From Flavobacteriaceae bacterium PS02293 (GTDB lineage Bacteria; Bacteroidota; Bacteroidia; Flavobacteriales; Weeksellaceae): DNA of 64,000 nucleotides. Below are positions 16,383 to 24,880 of the stretch, one piece after another (the first letter of the stretch is position 1; each line of letters begins with the position of its first letter). The position numbers were made by a program, and so were the translations under genes. The stretch spans positions 186,001-250,000 of the forward strand of contig JASCOV010000006.1 of assembly GCA_029960045.1 (NCBI GenBank), given 5' to 3'. Below the pieces are notes generated by a model. It saw only the letters and a program-made list of their open reading frames with translations, had not been told where the DNA came from and did no database searches.

Positions 16383-17132
16383 TTATTGATACATTTTTTT
16401 AATCGACTCATTCATCAGTTGATAAATTTTTAAATGTTCATTATCATTAATGAGTTCTTCGTGTAGTTTTAAAATTCTTTCATCGCCTCTCACAGCTGGT
16501 CCTGTTTGAGCAGATTTTGGGTCGAGATGATGAATTTTCTCAACGGTTTCATTAATCAAAGGAAGAAAATAATTGAAATTCAAATCCTGAGAATCCGATA
16601 TTTCTTTGGCTCTTGCAAAAAGATGATTCACGAAGTTGCAGGCAAAAACTGCTGTTAAGTGAATGTATTTTCTCTTTTCGTAAGTTGAAACTTCGACATT
16701 ATCGGAAATGATTGAAGCCAATTCCATCAATGATTTTTCATCAATTTGATTGTCAGCTTCAATGAAAAACGGAATTTTAGAATAATCCAGATTTTTGGTT
16801 TTCGAGAAAGTCTGTAAAGGATAGAAACTCGCTTTTCTGTAGTTGCCTTTCAACATTTCTTTTGGAAGAGAACCGGAAGTATGAGCAACGAGCGCATTTT
16901 CATTTTTAATTAATTCAGAAATATTTTCCACAGCAGAATCAGAAACAGCGATGATGTAAAGATCAGCTTCATCTAAATTTTCATTTGAATAAGGAATATT
17001 AAACTCATTTGAAATCTTCGAAAGTTCGACTTCATTTCGCCCAAAAATCTGATGAATCTTAATATTACTTTGAGTGAAAGCTTTTGCCAAATGATAAGCT
17101 ACATTTCCCGAGCCGATAATTACTGTTTTCAT
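16383..17132 (-). CDS. Rossmann-fold DUF2520 protein
   Basis: 249 residues from the ATG at 17132. Codons further upstream run into a repeat element and are rejected. The N-terminal NAD(P)-binding fold has VIIGSGNVAYHLAKAF. The C-terminal DUF2520 helical domain has TAVFACNFVNHLFARAKE and ends PAVRGDERILKLHEEL. The fold resembles ketopantoate or F420-dependent reductases, but the substrate of this family is unknown. The gene is transcribed divergently from the ECF sigma operon, across a pair of type C repeats. Confidence 0.88.
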   Translation of the reverse strand: MKTVIIGSGNVAYHLAKAFTQSNIKIHQIFGRNEVELSKISNEFNIPYSNENLDEADLYIIAVSDSAVENISELIKNENALVAHTSGSLPKEMLKGNYRKASFYPLQTFSKTKNLDYSKIPFFIEADNQIDEKSLMELASIISDNVEVSTYEKRKYIHLTAVFACNFVNHLFARAKEISDSQDLNFNYFLPLINETVEKIHHLDPKSAQTGPAVRGDERILKLHEELINDNEHLKIYQLMNESIKKMYQ

Positions 17133-17137
17133 ATCAA

Positions 17138-17145
17138 CAAAGATA
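17138..17145 (-). promoter_or_regulatory. -7 element of the DUF2520 gene
   Basis: TATCTTTG on the minus strand matches TAnnTTTG exactly and ends 5 bases before the ATG, which implies an almost leaderless transcript. Confidence 0.5.
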
Positions 17146-17172
17146 GAGTTTTGTTTAAAATTCAGGAAAAAT

Positions 17173-17252
17173 GTTGAACACCAAGTCCACAAAGATTTCT
17201 AAAATTGATGACGTATATTTTAAGTTTCACAGAGACGTAAAACTTAACAAAG
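17173..17252 (-). repeat. Type C element, copy 1 (upstream of the DUF2520 gene)
   Basis: On the minus strand it reads CTTTGTTAAGTTTTACG, TGTGAAACTTAAA, a variable middle, then AAATCTTTGTGGACTTGG and TGTTCAA. The same parts in the same order occur at 58685, 59425 and 61215. It ends 40 bases before the DUF2520 ATG, in that gene's orientation. Confidence 0.75.
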
Positions 17253-17276
17253 AAATAAAACTTATATAAGCGAAGC

Positions 17277-17335
17277 GGCTTTGTGAAACTTAAAGGCATT
17301 ATTATTGAAAAGAACTTTGTGAACTTGGTGTTCAA
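17277..17335 (+). repeat. Type C element, copy 2 (5'-truncated, upstream of the ECF sigma gene)
   Basis: It begins within the unit at GGCTTTGTGAAACTTAAA and ends CTTTGTGAACTTGGTGTTCAA minus its last bases. It is head-to-head with copy 1, so the two form a large inverted repeat between divergent genes. It ends 73 bases before the sigma-factor ATG. Confidence 0.7.
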
Positions 17336-17365
17336 TTTAAATAAAAGAAAATTCAAAAAATAATT

Positions 17366-17373
17366 TAACTTTG
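17366..17373 (+). promoter_or_regulatory. -7 element of the ECF sigma operon
   Basis: TAACTTTG matches TAnnTTTG exactly, 35 bases before the ATG. This suggests housekeeping sigma rather than only self-driven transcription. Confidence 0.5.
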
Positions 17374-17408
17374 GTCTTATTTTTTAATCAAAACTACGAA
17401 ACATCTGA

Positions 17409-17966
17409 ATGAAGCTCAAAGATGAGGAAATTGTAAATCTCTTCTCAAAACCACAAACGGTAGAGAAGGGCTTGCGCGCAATGATGGATGCTTATCAGAG
17501 TCGTCTTTATTGGCATATCCGGCGGTTGATTGTTGACCACGACGGTGCTCAGGATGTTTTGCAGGATACATTTATTAAGGCGTATCAGAACATTCATCAG
17601 TTCAAAAGTGATAGCAAATTGTACACTTGGTTGTACAGAATTGCTACCAATGAGGCTTTGCAGGCGCTCAACAAAATGAACAGGATGAAGAAAACAGATG
17701 AAGATGCTGAATATCATATGCAGAATCTGGTAGCGGATAATGCGGGGCAAGATGCGGAAGAAATTCAGGTTTTTTTGGCGAAAGCAATTCAGACTTTGCC
17801 GGAAAAGCAGAAATTGGTGTTCAATATGAGATATTATGATGATTTGCCTTACGAGGAGATTTCGAAGATTCTGGATATGTCTGTCGGAACTTTGAAAACG
17901 AATTATCATTACGCCAAAGACAAAGTGGAACAATACATTAAAGATAATTACTCGCAAGAGTTTTAA
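17409..17966 (+). CDS. ECF-type RNA polymerase sigma factor
   Basis: 185 residues. Region 2 contains the core-binding and -10 recognition stretch DVLQDTFIKAYQNIHQFK; region 4 has LPYEEISKILDMSVGTLKTN. The length and two-domain layout fit ECF sigma factors. The next gene, 13 bases on, codes for a single-pass membrane protein that is a likely anti-sigma factor. The third gene codes for a periplasmic helical protein, so the unit probably answers to an envelope signal. Confidence 0.93.
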   Translation: MKLKDEEIVNLFSKPQTVEKGLRAMMDAYQSRLYWHIRRLIVDHDGAQDVLQDTFIKAYQNIHQFKSDSKLYTWLYRIATNEALQALNKMNRMKKTDEDAEYHMQNLVADNAGQDAEEIQVFLAKAIQTLPEKQKLVFNMRYYDDLPYEEISKILDMSVGTLKTNYHYAKDKVEQYIKDNYSQEF

Positions 17967-17979
17967 AGAAATAAAAGTT

Positions 17980-18558
17980 ATGCAAATCGATATAGAAAAA
18001 CTAAACAGAAAAACACCTTATCAGGAACCTTCGGAAGATTTTTTCAAACAAATGCAGGCGAATGTTATTTCACAGACTGTTGGTAAAGAACCAATTGTTG
18101 TGAAAAAAGAAGCTAAAGTTTTCTCTTTGAATTTCAAATGGATGGCTGCAGCTGCGGTAATTTTGATAGGAGGAATTACGGCATTTTTTAGTCTTAATAA
18201 TGATCCGGAAGTTTCTATGGCTCAGCAAGCGCCAATTGTTGACAGCGTTTATGAAATCGAACAGCCAATTCAGCAAACCTCGACTGAGTTGATGGCGAAA
18301 AATAATATTTCAGAAGAAACACAGACAGAAATCTCGAAGCCAAAACATTCGAAAGCGCATTCTGCATTGGCAACACCTAACTCCAGAGCGGAAAATACTT
18401 CTAATAAAAATATGACTGACAGACAAGATTACGCAGTTGCAACGAGTAAAAAATCTGGTTTGGATGTAGAGAAAGTTTTGGCAGCTTTTACGCCTGACCA
18501 GTTAAAAGATATTGACAGAAACAGCGAACAAGACGTATATCTTGATCTGTATAATTAA
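17980..18558 (+). CDS. Probable membrane anti-sigma factor
   Basis: 192 residues. The N-terminal cytoplasmic part is about 48 residues, one membrane helix follows (about 53-70, WMAAAAVILIGGITAFFSL), and then a Ser/Thr/Gln-rich extracytoplasmic region of about 120 residues. No zinc-binding anti-sigma motif is visible. The role is inferred from the position right after the ECF sigma gene and from the topology. Confidence 0.7.
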   Translation: MQIDIEKLNRKTPYQEPSEDFFKQMQANVISQTVGKEPIVVKKEAKVFSLNFKWMAAAAVILIGGITAFFSLNNDPEVSMAQQAPIVDSVYEIEQPIQQTSTELMAKNNISEETQTEISKPKHSKAHSALATPNSRAENTSNKNMTDRQDYAVATSKKSGLDVEKVLAAFTPDQLKDIDRNSEQDVYLDLYN

Positions 18559-18573
18559 TTAAAAATCAAAGAA

Positions 18574-19170
18574 ATGAATAAGTTATTATTAATTGTTTTG
18601 ATTGCCGGATTTGCTTCAGCCCATACTGCTAAAGGTCAACAGCGAAGTTCCGGAAATACATCTGGGAGAAATGCTGTGACTCCGACATACAAGAGTGGAA
18701 CAACATCCTCATTATCACCTTCCGGCACAGTGCAAAGGCAACAATCTATTCCTAGAACTTCTGAATGGAAATCTATGAATATGCAGGAGAAAAAAGAAGC
18801 TGTAAGTAATATGTCTGTAAAAGATAGGACTGTTTTTCTGCAAAATATGAAACAAAATATCGTGATTGATGATCTTGATATTTCAAAAGATAAACAAGAC
18901 GAATTCAAAAGTTTATACGCTGAATATCAAAACAATCAAAAACAGATCAAAGAGAAATTCTACGTAGATAAGAACCTGGATAATCTTTCTGATGAAGAAG
19001 CAACAAAACGTCTCAATCAAAGCTTTGAAGTAGGACAACAGTTGCTTAATAACAGAAAAACATACGCAGATAAATTCTTGAAAATTCTGACACCACAGCA
19101 AGTTTTGACGCTATTCCAGACAGAAGGAAAAATGCGCGACAAAATGCTCGATAAAAAGAATGACAAATAG
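18574..19170 (+). CDS. Periplasmic helical protein of the ECF operon
   Basis: 198 residues with a signal peptide (MNKLLLIVLIAGFASAHTAKGQ), a low-complexity Ser/Gly/Thr stretch, and a helical C-terminal half (NMSVKDRTVFLQNMKQ; ILTPQQVLTLFQTEGKMRDK). The pattern of a helix ending in LTPxQ resembles periplasmic stress chaperones of the Spy/CpxP kind, but the family match is weak. As third gene of the sigma/anti-sigma unit it could be the sensor or effector of that pathway. Confidence 0.65.
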   Translation: MNKLLLIVLIAGFASAHTAKGQQRSSGNTSGRNAVTPTYKSGTTSSLSPSGTVQRQQSIPRTSEWKSMNMQEKKEAVSNMSVKDRTVFLQNMKQNIVIDDLDISKDKQDEFKSLYAEYQNNQKQIKEKFYVDKNLDNLSDEEATKRLNQSFEVGQQLLNNRKTYADKFLKILTPQQVLTLFQTEGKMRDKMLDKKNDK

Positions 19171-19175
19171 TTTAG

Positions 19176-19204
19176 AAACCTCTAATTTTTAGAGGTTTTT
19201 TTTA
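19176..19204 (+). terminator. Terminator of the ECF sigma operon
   Basis: AAACCTCTA (19176-19184) pairs with TAGAGGTTT (19190-19198) and is followed by T8. Confidence 0.88.
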
Positions 19205-19298
19205 TTTTATCTCACACATTTGCAATTGTCTGTAAATTATTTTCCTATTCTGTTAAAAATATGTATTTTCGCACACTGATTATAAATACATAATATAA

Positions 19299-21443
19299 AT
19301 GGCAATTTTAGGCGAAATTAGAAAAAGATCATGGCTTCTGTTAGGCGTAATAGCTTTGGGGTTGTTAGCATTTCTTTTCAACGCAGATACCTTTGATAAA
19401 TTATTTTCAAAGAATCCAAATGTTTTTGGGCAGGTCAATGGCGAAGATATTACAAGAGACGAGTTCAATGATCAGTTGTTCATTATGCAACAACAGGCTC
19501 AGCAGCAAGGACAGCCAACAAAAGGCTTGGAAGAGCAGGCTTGGCAGATTCTTGTTCAGTCAAAACTTATCAAACAGCAATTTGATAAAACAGGATTGAC
19601 GCTTTCAGATGAAACTTTCTGGAGCCAATTGCAATATGATCCTATTTTTGCTCAGAATCAACAGTACTATGATGAGAAAGGAAACTTCAAACTTCAGGAG
19701 ATAAAATCTGAAATCGAAAAATCTCAGGCTACAAATCCTGATAATTATACTTTCTGGTTGAAAAACAAAAAAGCAATCGAGTACAGAATGATGGCCAGAA
19801 TGCTTTTCGGAAATATCACTTCTGGAATCACTACCAGCAAAAAAGAAGCAGAATTGATGATCAAATTCCGTGATGAAGTTGCAAACATCGATTTCGTGAA
19901 AGTTGATTACCTTGAATTCTCTAAAAAGAATGACGTAAAAGTTACTACGCAAGATCTTGCAGATTATATCAAATTGCATCCAACAAGATTCAAAGCTACT
20001 GCTAGCAGAAACATTGCTTATGCTTATTTCCCGGCTGCACCAAGTGCTTCTGATGATGCTGCAACACTTAATGAAATCAACAAACTTTTCCTTAAAGGAA
20101 CAGATGCTTCCAACGGAACGGAAAACTTCCAGAATACAAAGAATGATTCTATGTTTGTAGAACTTAATTCTGATGTTCCTTTCATTCCTCAATATGTAAG
20201 CCCAACTCAATTGCCAGCAGAGTTGAAAGATAAGATTGCAACTGCAGCTATTGGACAAACTTTTGGTCCTTACAAAGAACAAACACTTTATGTAGTTTCA
20301 AAATTATTAGATAAAAAAGCTTCTGACTCTACATTGTCAAAACATATCTTGATCGCTTACAAAGGTGCTGAAAGATCTACAGCTACAAGAACAAAAGAAG
20401 CTGCGAAGAAAACAGCTGATAGTTTATTAGCGGTAATCAAGGCTGATCCGGCAAAATTTGCTGACGGACTTAAATTGTCTGACGAACCAAACGCAGTTGA
20501 AAGAAACGGAAGTGTGGGTTGGACTACACCAGCAAGTCAGTTTGCGCCTGGATATCTTAGTTTCTTAGCAAATAATGCAAAAGGTTCTACTGGATTACAG
20601 GAAACAGCTTTCGGTTACCACATCATCAATGTTGAAGATAAGAAAAGCGGTGCAATGACTTATAAAATTGCTCACCTTGCTAAAAATATCAAAGCTTCTG
20701 ACAAAACTGAAAATCAAGTTCTTACTCAGGCAACAAGATTTATCCAACAAACTCAAGGGAAAAGCTTTAATCAGTTTAAAAACTTAGCTGAGAAAAACAA
20801 ATACAGATTTGACAATCCAAAAACTGTAGGAAGATTCCAAGGAACACTTCCGGCACTTGGAACAGACAAAGATGCAGACGTTATTGCTTGGGCATTTGAC
20901 AAAAAGAGAAATATTGGAGATACTGATATCTTCACAGTAGAAGGAACTGGCGACAGAATCGTAGCTTATGTTGTAGGAAAACAAGATGAAGGTCTTGCTG
21001 ATCCGGAAACTGTAAGAGATCAAATTGAGCCAATCGTAAAAAATAAAGTTCTTGCTAAGAAAATTCTTGAGAAAATCAATGCTGGAAAATATGCTTCACT
21101 TGATCAGGCTGCAAAAGCACTTGGGACAAGCAAAGCAAGCGCAACAGTTAATTTGTTCAATCCTTCTGTAAATGGTGCAATGGAACCTAAAGTTTCTGGA
21201 GCTGCTTTTGGAGTTGCGGTTAACAAATTATCTCAACCAATTGAGGGTATGACTGGTGTTTATTTAGTAGTTAAAAAATCTGTAACAACTAACAAGTTGC
21301 CTGGAGATATCAAACAAATTACTGAATCTATTACTCAACAGAATTCTCAACAATTTACAGGCGCATTCTTGAAGAGTCTTCAGGATAATGCAAAAATCGA
21401 AGATTACAGAATTGAAGTTTGGGATAAGAATCCTCAACAATAG
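19299..21443 (+). CDS. PpiD/SurA-like periplasmic peptidyl-prolyl isomerase
   Basis: 714 residues. There is one N-terminal membrane anchor (about 12-28, WLLLGVIALGLLAFLF), a SurA_N-like chaperone region (VFGQVNGEDITRDEFNDQLF), then a parvulin domain at about residues 345-450 (LSKHILIAYKG; NGSVGWTTPASQFAPGYL; ETAFGYHIINVED). A second, less clear helical/parvulin-like region follows. This is the layout of PpiD, an inner-membrane-anchored folding factor for exported proteins. It is a single-gene unit with a strong terminator. A 7/8 -7 element (TATTTTCG) lies at 19263-19270. Confidence 0.9.
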   Translation: MAILGEIRKRSWLLLGVIALGLLAFLFNADTFDKLFSKNPNVFGQVNGEDITRDEFNDQLFIMQQQAQQQGQPTKGLEEQAWQILVQSKLIKQQFDKTGLTLSDETFWSQLQYDPIFAQNQQYYDEKGNFKLQEIKSEIEKSQATNPDNYTFWLKNKKAIEYRMMARMLFGNITSGITTSKKEAELMIKFRDEVANIDFVKVDYLEFSKKNDVKVTTQDLADYIKLHPTRFKATASRNIAYAYFPAAPSASDDAATLNEINKLFLKGTDASNGTENFQNTKNDSMFVELNSDVPFIPQYVSPTQLPAELKDKIATAAIGQTFGPYKEQTLYVVSKLLDKKASDSTLSKHILIAYKGAERSTATRTKEAAKKTADSLLAVIKADPAKFADGLKLSDEPNAVERNGSVGWTTPASQFAPGYLSFLANNAKGSTGLQETAFGYHIINVEDKKSGAMTYKIAHLAKNIKASDKTENQVLTQATRFIQQTQGKSFNQFKNLAEKNKYRFDNPKTVGRFQGTLPALGTDKDADVIAWAFDKKRNIGDTDIFTVEGTGDRIVAYVVGKQDEGLADPETVRDQIEPIVKNKVLAKKILEKINAGKYASLDQAAKALGTSKASATVNLFNPSVNGAMEPKVSGAAFGVAVNKLSQPIEGMTGVYLVVKKSVTTNKLPGDIKQITESITQQNSQQFTGAFLKSLQDNAKIEDYRIEVWDKNPQQ

Positions 21444-21464
21444 TTTTAAAATATTTTACAATAA

Positions 21465-21503
21465 ACAAAAGCGGCATAATTGTCGCTTTTGTTGTTTTTT
21501 TAT
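21465..21503 (+). terminator. Terminator of the PpiD-like gene
   Basis: ACAAAAGCG (21465-21473) pairs with CGCTTTTGT (21484-21492), and a T-run follows. Confidence 0.85.
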
Positions 21504-21531
21504 TTATATCCATTATAAATCCAATATTCAT

Positions 21532-21539
21532 TATATTTG
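21532..21539 (+). promoter_or_regulatory. -7 element of the MlaD operon
   Basis: TATATTTG matches TAnnTTTG exactly, 23 bases before the GTG start of the MCE gene. Confidence 0.55.
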
Positions 21540-21562
21540 CTAATTAGTTAAAACCAAAAAAC

Positions 21563-22513
21563 GTGAAGTTAAGTAAAGAATTAAAAACAGGACTGATAGC
21601 CATTTTTGCAATTATCAGTTTCGTCATACTATATCAATTTATGAAAGGTAAAAGTCTTTTCACAACAGATAATATTTTCTATGTGAATTATGATAATGTT
21701 GAAGGCCTTTCTGTTTCCAATCCGGTTTCTATCAACGGACTGAAAGTGGGACAGGTAGATGAGATTAAGCCAATCACAACGGGCGGAAAATTGCATTTTA
21801 TAGTAAAACTAACTATAGATGATTCATTTGAATTTTCCAGAAATTCTACAGTAGAAATCTTCGAACCTGGATTGATGTCTGGAAAAGAGATGAAAATCAA
21901 CTTGTTTTATGGCGGAAATACAGCAAAAGATGGTGATACATTGAAAGGGAATTATCAATTATCAATGCTTAATTCATTGTCTTCTCAGGTAAAACCAGTG
22001 AAAGATCAATTGTCAAATGTCTTATTGAAATTAGATTCCACTTTAGCAAGTACAAACAAAATTGTTGACGAGCAAAACAGAAGAGAAATCAAATTATTAT
22101 TATCCAATCTTAATAAAACCATAGAGTCTTTCAAAGGAACATCGGATCAGGCTAATAATTTGTTAGCAAGTAATCAAAAAGGTTTGCAGGAAGTAGTAGC
22201 CAATGCCAACTCTGCGATGCTGACTGCAAATAAAACTTTAGATAAATATGGCTCCGTTGCAGAACGTGTAGATATCGATAAATTAAATGGAACAATTGAC
22301 CAGTTCAACCAAACCGCCGGGAAACTTAATAACGTTATTTCCGGCATACAAAACGGTGAAGGTTCTCTTGGTAAATTGGCGAAAGATGAAGAGCTTTACA
22401 ACAATCTAGCAAAGACATCTAAAAACCTGAATGAGTTGGTAGAGGATTTCAAAGTTAATCCTAAGAGATACGTCAACTTCTCGGTTTTTGGTAAGAACGC
22501 TGACAAAAAATAA
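21563..22513 (+). CDS. MlaD-family MCE protein
   Basis: 316 residues with a GTG start (21563), supported by MKLSKELKTGLIAIFAIISF, an N-terminal membrane anchor. The MCE domain follows (FYVNYDNVEGLSVSNPVSIN; GLKVGQVDEI; GLMSGKEMKI). A long helical tail (residues ~135-290) has ANKTLDKYG repeats of the type that forms coiled tunnels in MCE proteins. It is a substrate-binding subunit of phospholipid transport between the membranes. No Mla ATPase or permease is adjacent. Two Fe-S protein genes follow, the first only 3 bases away. Confidence 0.88.
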   Translation: MKLSKELKTGLIAIFAIISFVILYQFMKGKSLFTTDNIFYVNYDNVEGLSVSNPVSINGLKVGQVDEIKPITTGGKLHFIVKLTIDDSFEFSRNSTVEIFEPGLMSGKEMKINLFYGGNTAKDGDTLKGNYQLSMLNSLSSQVKPVKDQLSNVLLKLDSTLASTNKIVDEQNRREIKLLLSNLNKTIESFKGTSDQANNLLASNQKGLQEVVANANSAMLTANKTLDKYGSVAERVDIDKLNGTIDQFNQTAGKLNNVISGIQNGEGSLGKLAKDEELYNNLAKTSKNLNELVEDFKVNPKRYVNFSVFGKNADKK

Positions 22514-22516
22514 TTT

Positions 22517-23908
22517 ATGCAATACATCGATAATGTTATTTTCCTGATTCTTTTGGTGGTTGGTTTCGGACTGTTTTTTAAAAGTCTGAAAGAAATTTAC
22601 AGAAATATCAAATTAGGAAAAGAAATCAACAGAACCGACCGAAAAGCTGAACGATGGGCAATTATGTCCCGAGTGGCGCTTGGACAAAGCAAAATGGTAA
22701 AACGCCCAATTGCAGGAGTTTTGCATATTTTCGTTTATGTTGGTTTCGTCATTATCAATATCGAATTGTTGGAAATTATTATTGATGGAATCTTTGGAAC
22801 TCATCGGTTTTTACAAAGTGTTTTAGGAGATTCATTCTATGCATTTTTCACTTCAACTTTAGAAATTTTAGCTTTATTAGTTGTAATCGCAGTTGTAGTG
22901 TTTTTCATTAGAAGAAATTTCTACGGTGTGAAAAGACTGACGATGAAAGAACTTTTTGGTTGGCCAAAAAAAGACGCCAATTGGATTTTGATAATAGAGT
23001 TTGCTCTGATGGTCGCTTTCTTTACCATGAACGGCTCTGATTATTTTATTAATAAACATTTGTTGACAGAATCATTATCAGCAAGCAATACTGCTCTAAC
23101 AGGTTTAGTGAATGAATTTAGCAAGCCACATTTAGATTTGAGTCATAATTTTCCAATTTCGTCTCATTTTTTCTTTTTGGAAAATTTAAATAACGGAACA
23201 CTTCATATCATAGAGAAATCCGCTTGGTGGTTTCACTTTGTCGGGATTTTGTTCTTTATGAATTATCTTTATTATTCAAAACATCTTCATATTATATTGG
23301 CTTTTCCGAATACTTGGTTTTCAAACCTTGAGAAAAAAGGGAAATTCAATAATCTGGATTCTGTTACCAAAGAAATCAAATTGATGATGGATCCAAATGC
23401 GGATCCTTACGCTGCTCCGGCTGAAGATGAAGCGGAAGTCCCTTCGAAATTTGGTGCAGAAGATATTTTTGATCTCAATCAACATCAATTGATGAGTGCT
23501 TATTCTTGTACCGAATGCGGAAGATGTACTTCGGTTTGTCCTGCAAATATTACTGGGAAGAAATTATCTCCAAGATTGATTATGATGAAAACCAGAGACC
23601 GTCTGGAAGAAGTAGGGAAAAATATTAATAAAAACGGAGGTAAGTTTGTAGAAGATGGCAAAAAATTAGTCAACGATTATATTACCAAAGAAGAACTTTG
23701 GGCTTGCACCACTTGCAATGCTTGTGTAGAAGCTTGTCCGGTTCTAATAGATCCTTTATCCATTATTTTCGAAATGAGAAGATTTTTGGTAATGGAACAA
23801 TCTGCAGCGCCACAAGAATTAAACTTGATGATGACAAATGTGGAAAATAATGCTGCGCCTTGGCAATACAATCAGGCAGATCGTCTGAATTGGGCGAAAG
23901 ATAATTAA
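22517..23908 (+). CDS. Membrane-bound 4Fe-4S dicluster protein (heterodisulfide-reductase-like)
   Basis: 463 residues. The N-terminal half has about 5 membrane helices with conserved His, as in nitrate-reductase-gamma-like cytochrome b subunits. The C-terminal half has two ferredoxin-type clusters: CTECGRCTSVCPAN (about 331-344) and CTTCNACVEACPVLID (about 396-411). It likely passes electrons between a membrane quinone pool and the CCG-domain protein encoded next. No cognate dehydrogenase is adjacent, so the donor is unknown. It follows the MCE gene by 3 bases. Confidence 0.85.
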   Translation: MQYIDNVIFLILLVVGFGLFFKSLKEIYRNIKLGKEINRTDRKAERWAIMSRVALGQSKMVKRPIAGVLHIFVYVGFVIINIELLEIIIDGIFGTHRFLQSVLGDSFYAFFTSTLEILALLVVIAVVVFFIRRNFYGVKRLTMKELFGWPKKDANWILIIEFALMVAFFTMNGSDYFINKHLLTESLSASNTALTGLVNEFSKPHLDLSHNFPISSHFFFLENLNNGTLHIIEKSAWWFHFVGILFFMNYLYYSKHLHIILAFPNTWFSNLEKKGKFNNLDSVTKEIKLMMDPNADPYAAPAEDEAEVPSKFGAEDIFDLNQHQLMSAYSCTECGRCTSVCPANITGKKLSPRLIMMKTRDRLEEVGKNINKNGGKFVEDGKKLVNDYITKEELWACTTCNACVEACPVLIDPLSIIFEMRRFLVMEQSAAPQELNLMMTNVENNAAPWQYNQADRLNWAKDN

Positions 23909-23929
23909 TGTAACAATGTAATAATCTAC

Positions 23930-23971
23930 CAATGTAACAAGAGTTATTTCAATTGCTAAACTGTTACATTG
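23930..23971. repeat. Small inverted repeat (type D) between the two Fe-S genes
   Basis: CAATGTAACA and TGTTACATTG are a perfect 10-bp inverted repeat with a 22-base loop. Further AATGTAA units lie upstream at 23908-23919. It lies inside an apparent operon and has no T-run. Confidence 0.65.
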
Positions 23972-23992
23972 ATTAATTGGTAAATTATAAAA

Positions 23993-24778
23993 ATGGATTT
24001 CACTATAAAAACAATGGCGGATTACGCAATGGAAGGCAAATCTCCCGAAGTTCTCTTCTGGGTTGGATGCGCCGGAAGTTTCGATGATCGTGCGAAAAAA
24101 ATAACTAAAGCATTCTGCAAAATTCTGAATAAAATCGGAGTGGAATTTGCTGTTCTTGGTCAGGAAGAATCTTGTACTGGAGATCCCGCAAAGCGAGCAG
24201 GAAATGAATTTGTTTTCCAAATGATGGCTTTGACCAACATCGAGGTTTTGAATGCTTATGAAGTTAAAAAAATAGTGACGGCTTGTCCACATTGTTTCAA
24301 TACTTTGAAAAATGAATATCCAAGTTTAGGCGGAAATTATGAAGTTCTCCATCACACTCAATTCCTGAAAGATTTGATGAACGATGGAAGACTGAAAATC
24401 GAGGGAGGAAGTTTCAAAGGAAAAAAAATCACGTTCCACGATCCTTGTTACCTCGGAAGAGCCAATGATGAATATGAAGCGCCAAGAATGCTTCTTGAAA
24501 AATTGGATGCAGAGCTTGTAGAAATGAAACGTTGCAAAACCAATGGATTGTGTTGTGGAGCCGGTGGTGCACAAATGTTCAAAGAACCGGAAAAAGGAAA
24601 TAAAGACATCAATGTCGAGAGAACGGAAGAAGCGCTTTCTTTTGAACCAAAGATTATCGCTACTGGTTGTCCTTTCTGTAACACAATGATGACAGACGGT
24701 GTTAAGCATTTCAATAAAAATACAGAAGTAGAAGTTAAAGATATTGTGGAGCTTTTGGCAGAAGCAGATGATCTTTAA
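23993..24778 (+). CDS. CCG-domain Fe-S oxidoreductase (HdrB/GlpC/LutA-like)
   Basis: 261 residues with two cysteine-rich CCG-type modules: WVGCAGSFDDRAKK with ESCTGDPAKRAGNE and TACPHCFNTLKNEYP, then HDPCYLGR with GLCCGAGGAQMF and TGCPFCNTMMTDG. This is the full set for a pair of non-cubane or 4Fe-4S clusters, as in HdrB. The probable partner is the membrane ferredoxin-like protein upstream, from which it is separated by a repeat-bearing 84-base gap. The substrate is unknown. Confidence 0.85.
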   Translation: MDFTIKTMADYAMEGKSPEVLFWVGCAGSFDDRAKKITKAFCKILNKIGVEFAVLGQEESCTGDPAKRAGNEFVFQMMALTNIEVLNAYEVKKIVTACPHCFNTLKNEYPSLGGNYEVLHHTQFLKDLMNDGRLKIEGGSFKGKKITFHDPCYLGRANDEYEAPRMLLEKLDAELVEMKRCKTNGLCCGAGGAQMFKEPEKGNKDINVERTEEALSFEPKIIATGCPFCNTMMTDGVKHFNKNTEVEVKDIVELLAEADDL

Positions 24779-24800
24779 TTTTGAATCCTTTTAAAGTACA

Positions 24801-24826
24801 AACCCAGATCTGTTCTGGGTTTTTTC
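24801..24826 (+). terminator. Terminator of the MlaD/Fe-S operon
   Basis: AACCCAGA (24801-24808) pairs with TCTGGGTT (24814-24821) and is followed by T5-6. Confidence 0.85.
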
Positions 24827-24880
24827 GTTTTCATAGAATTGAATAAAAATCCGTAATTTTATATCTTTAAATTATCAAAA

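Noticed and set aside
17445..17957. A 170-codon open frame on the minus strand
   Set aside because: Antisense to the ECF sigma factor, which is clearly real.
19605..20282. A 225-codon open frame on the minus strand
   Set aside because: It is antisense to the PpiD-like gene, has no recognisable domain, and a Cys/Phe/Ser/Ile-rich composition typical of a shadow frame.
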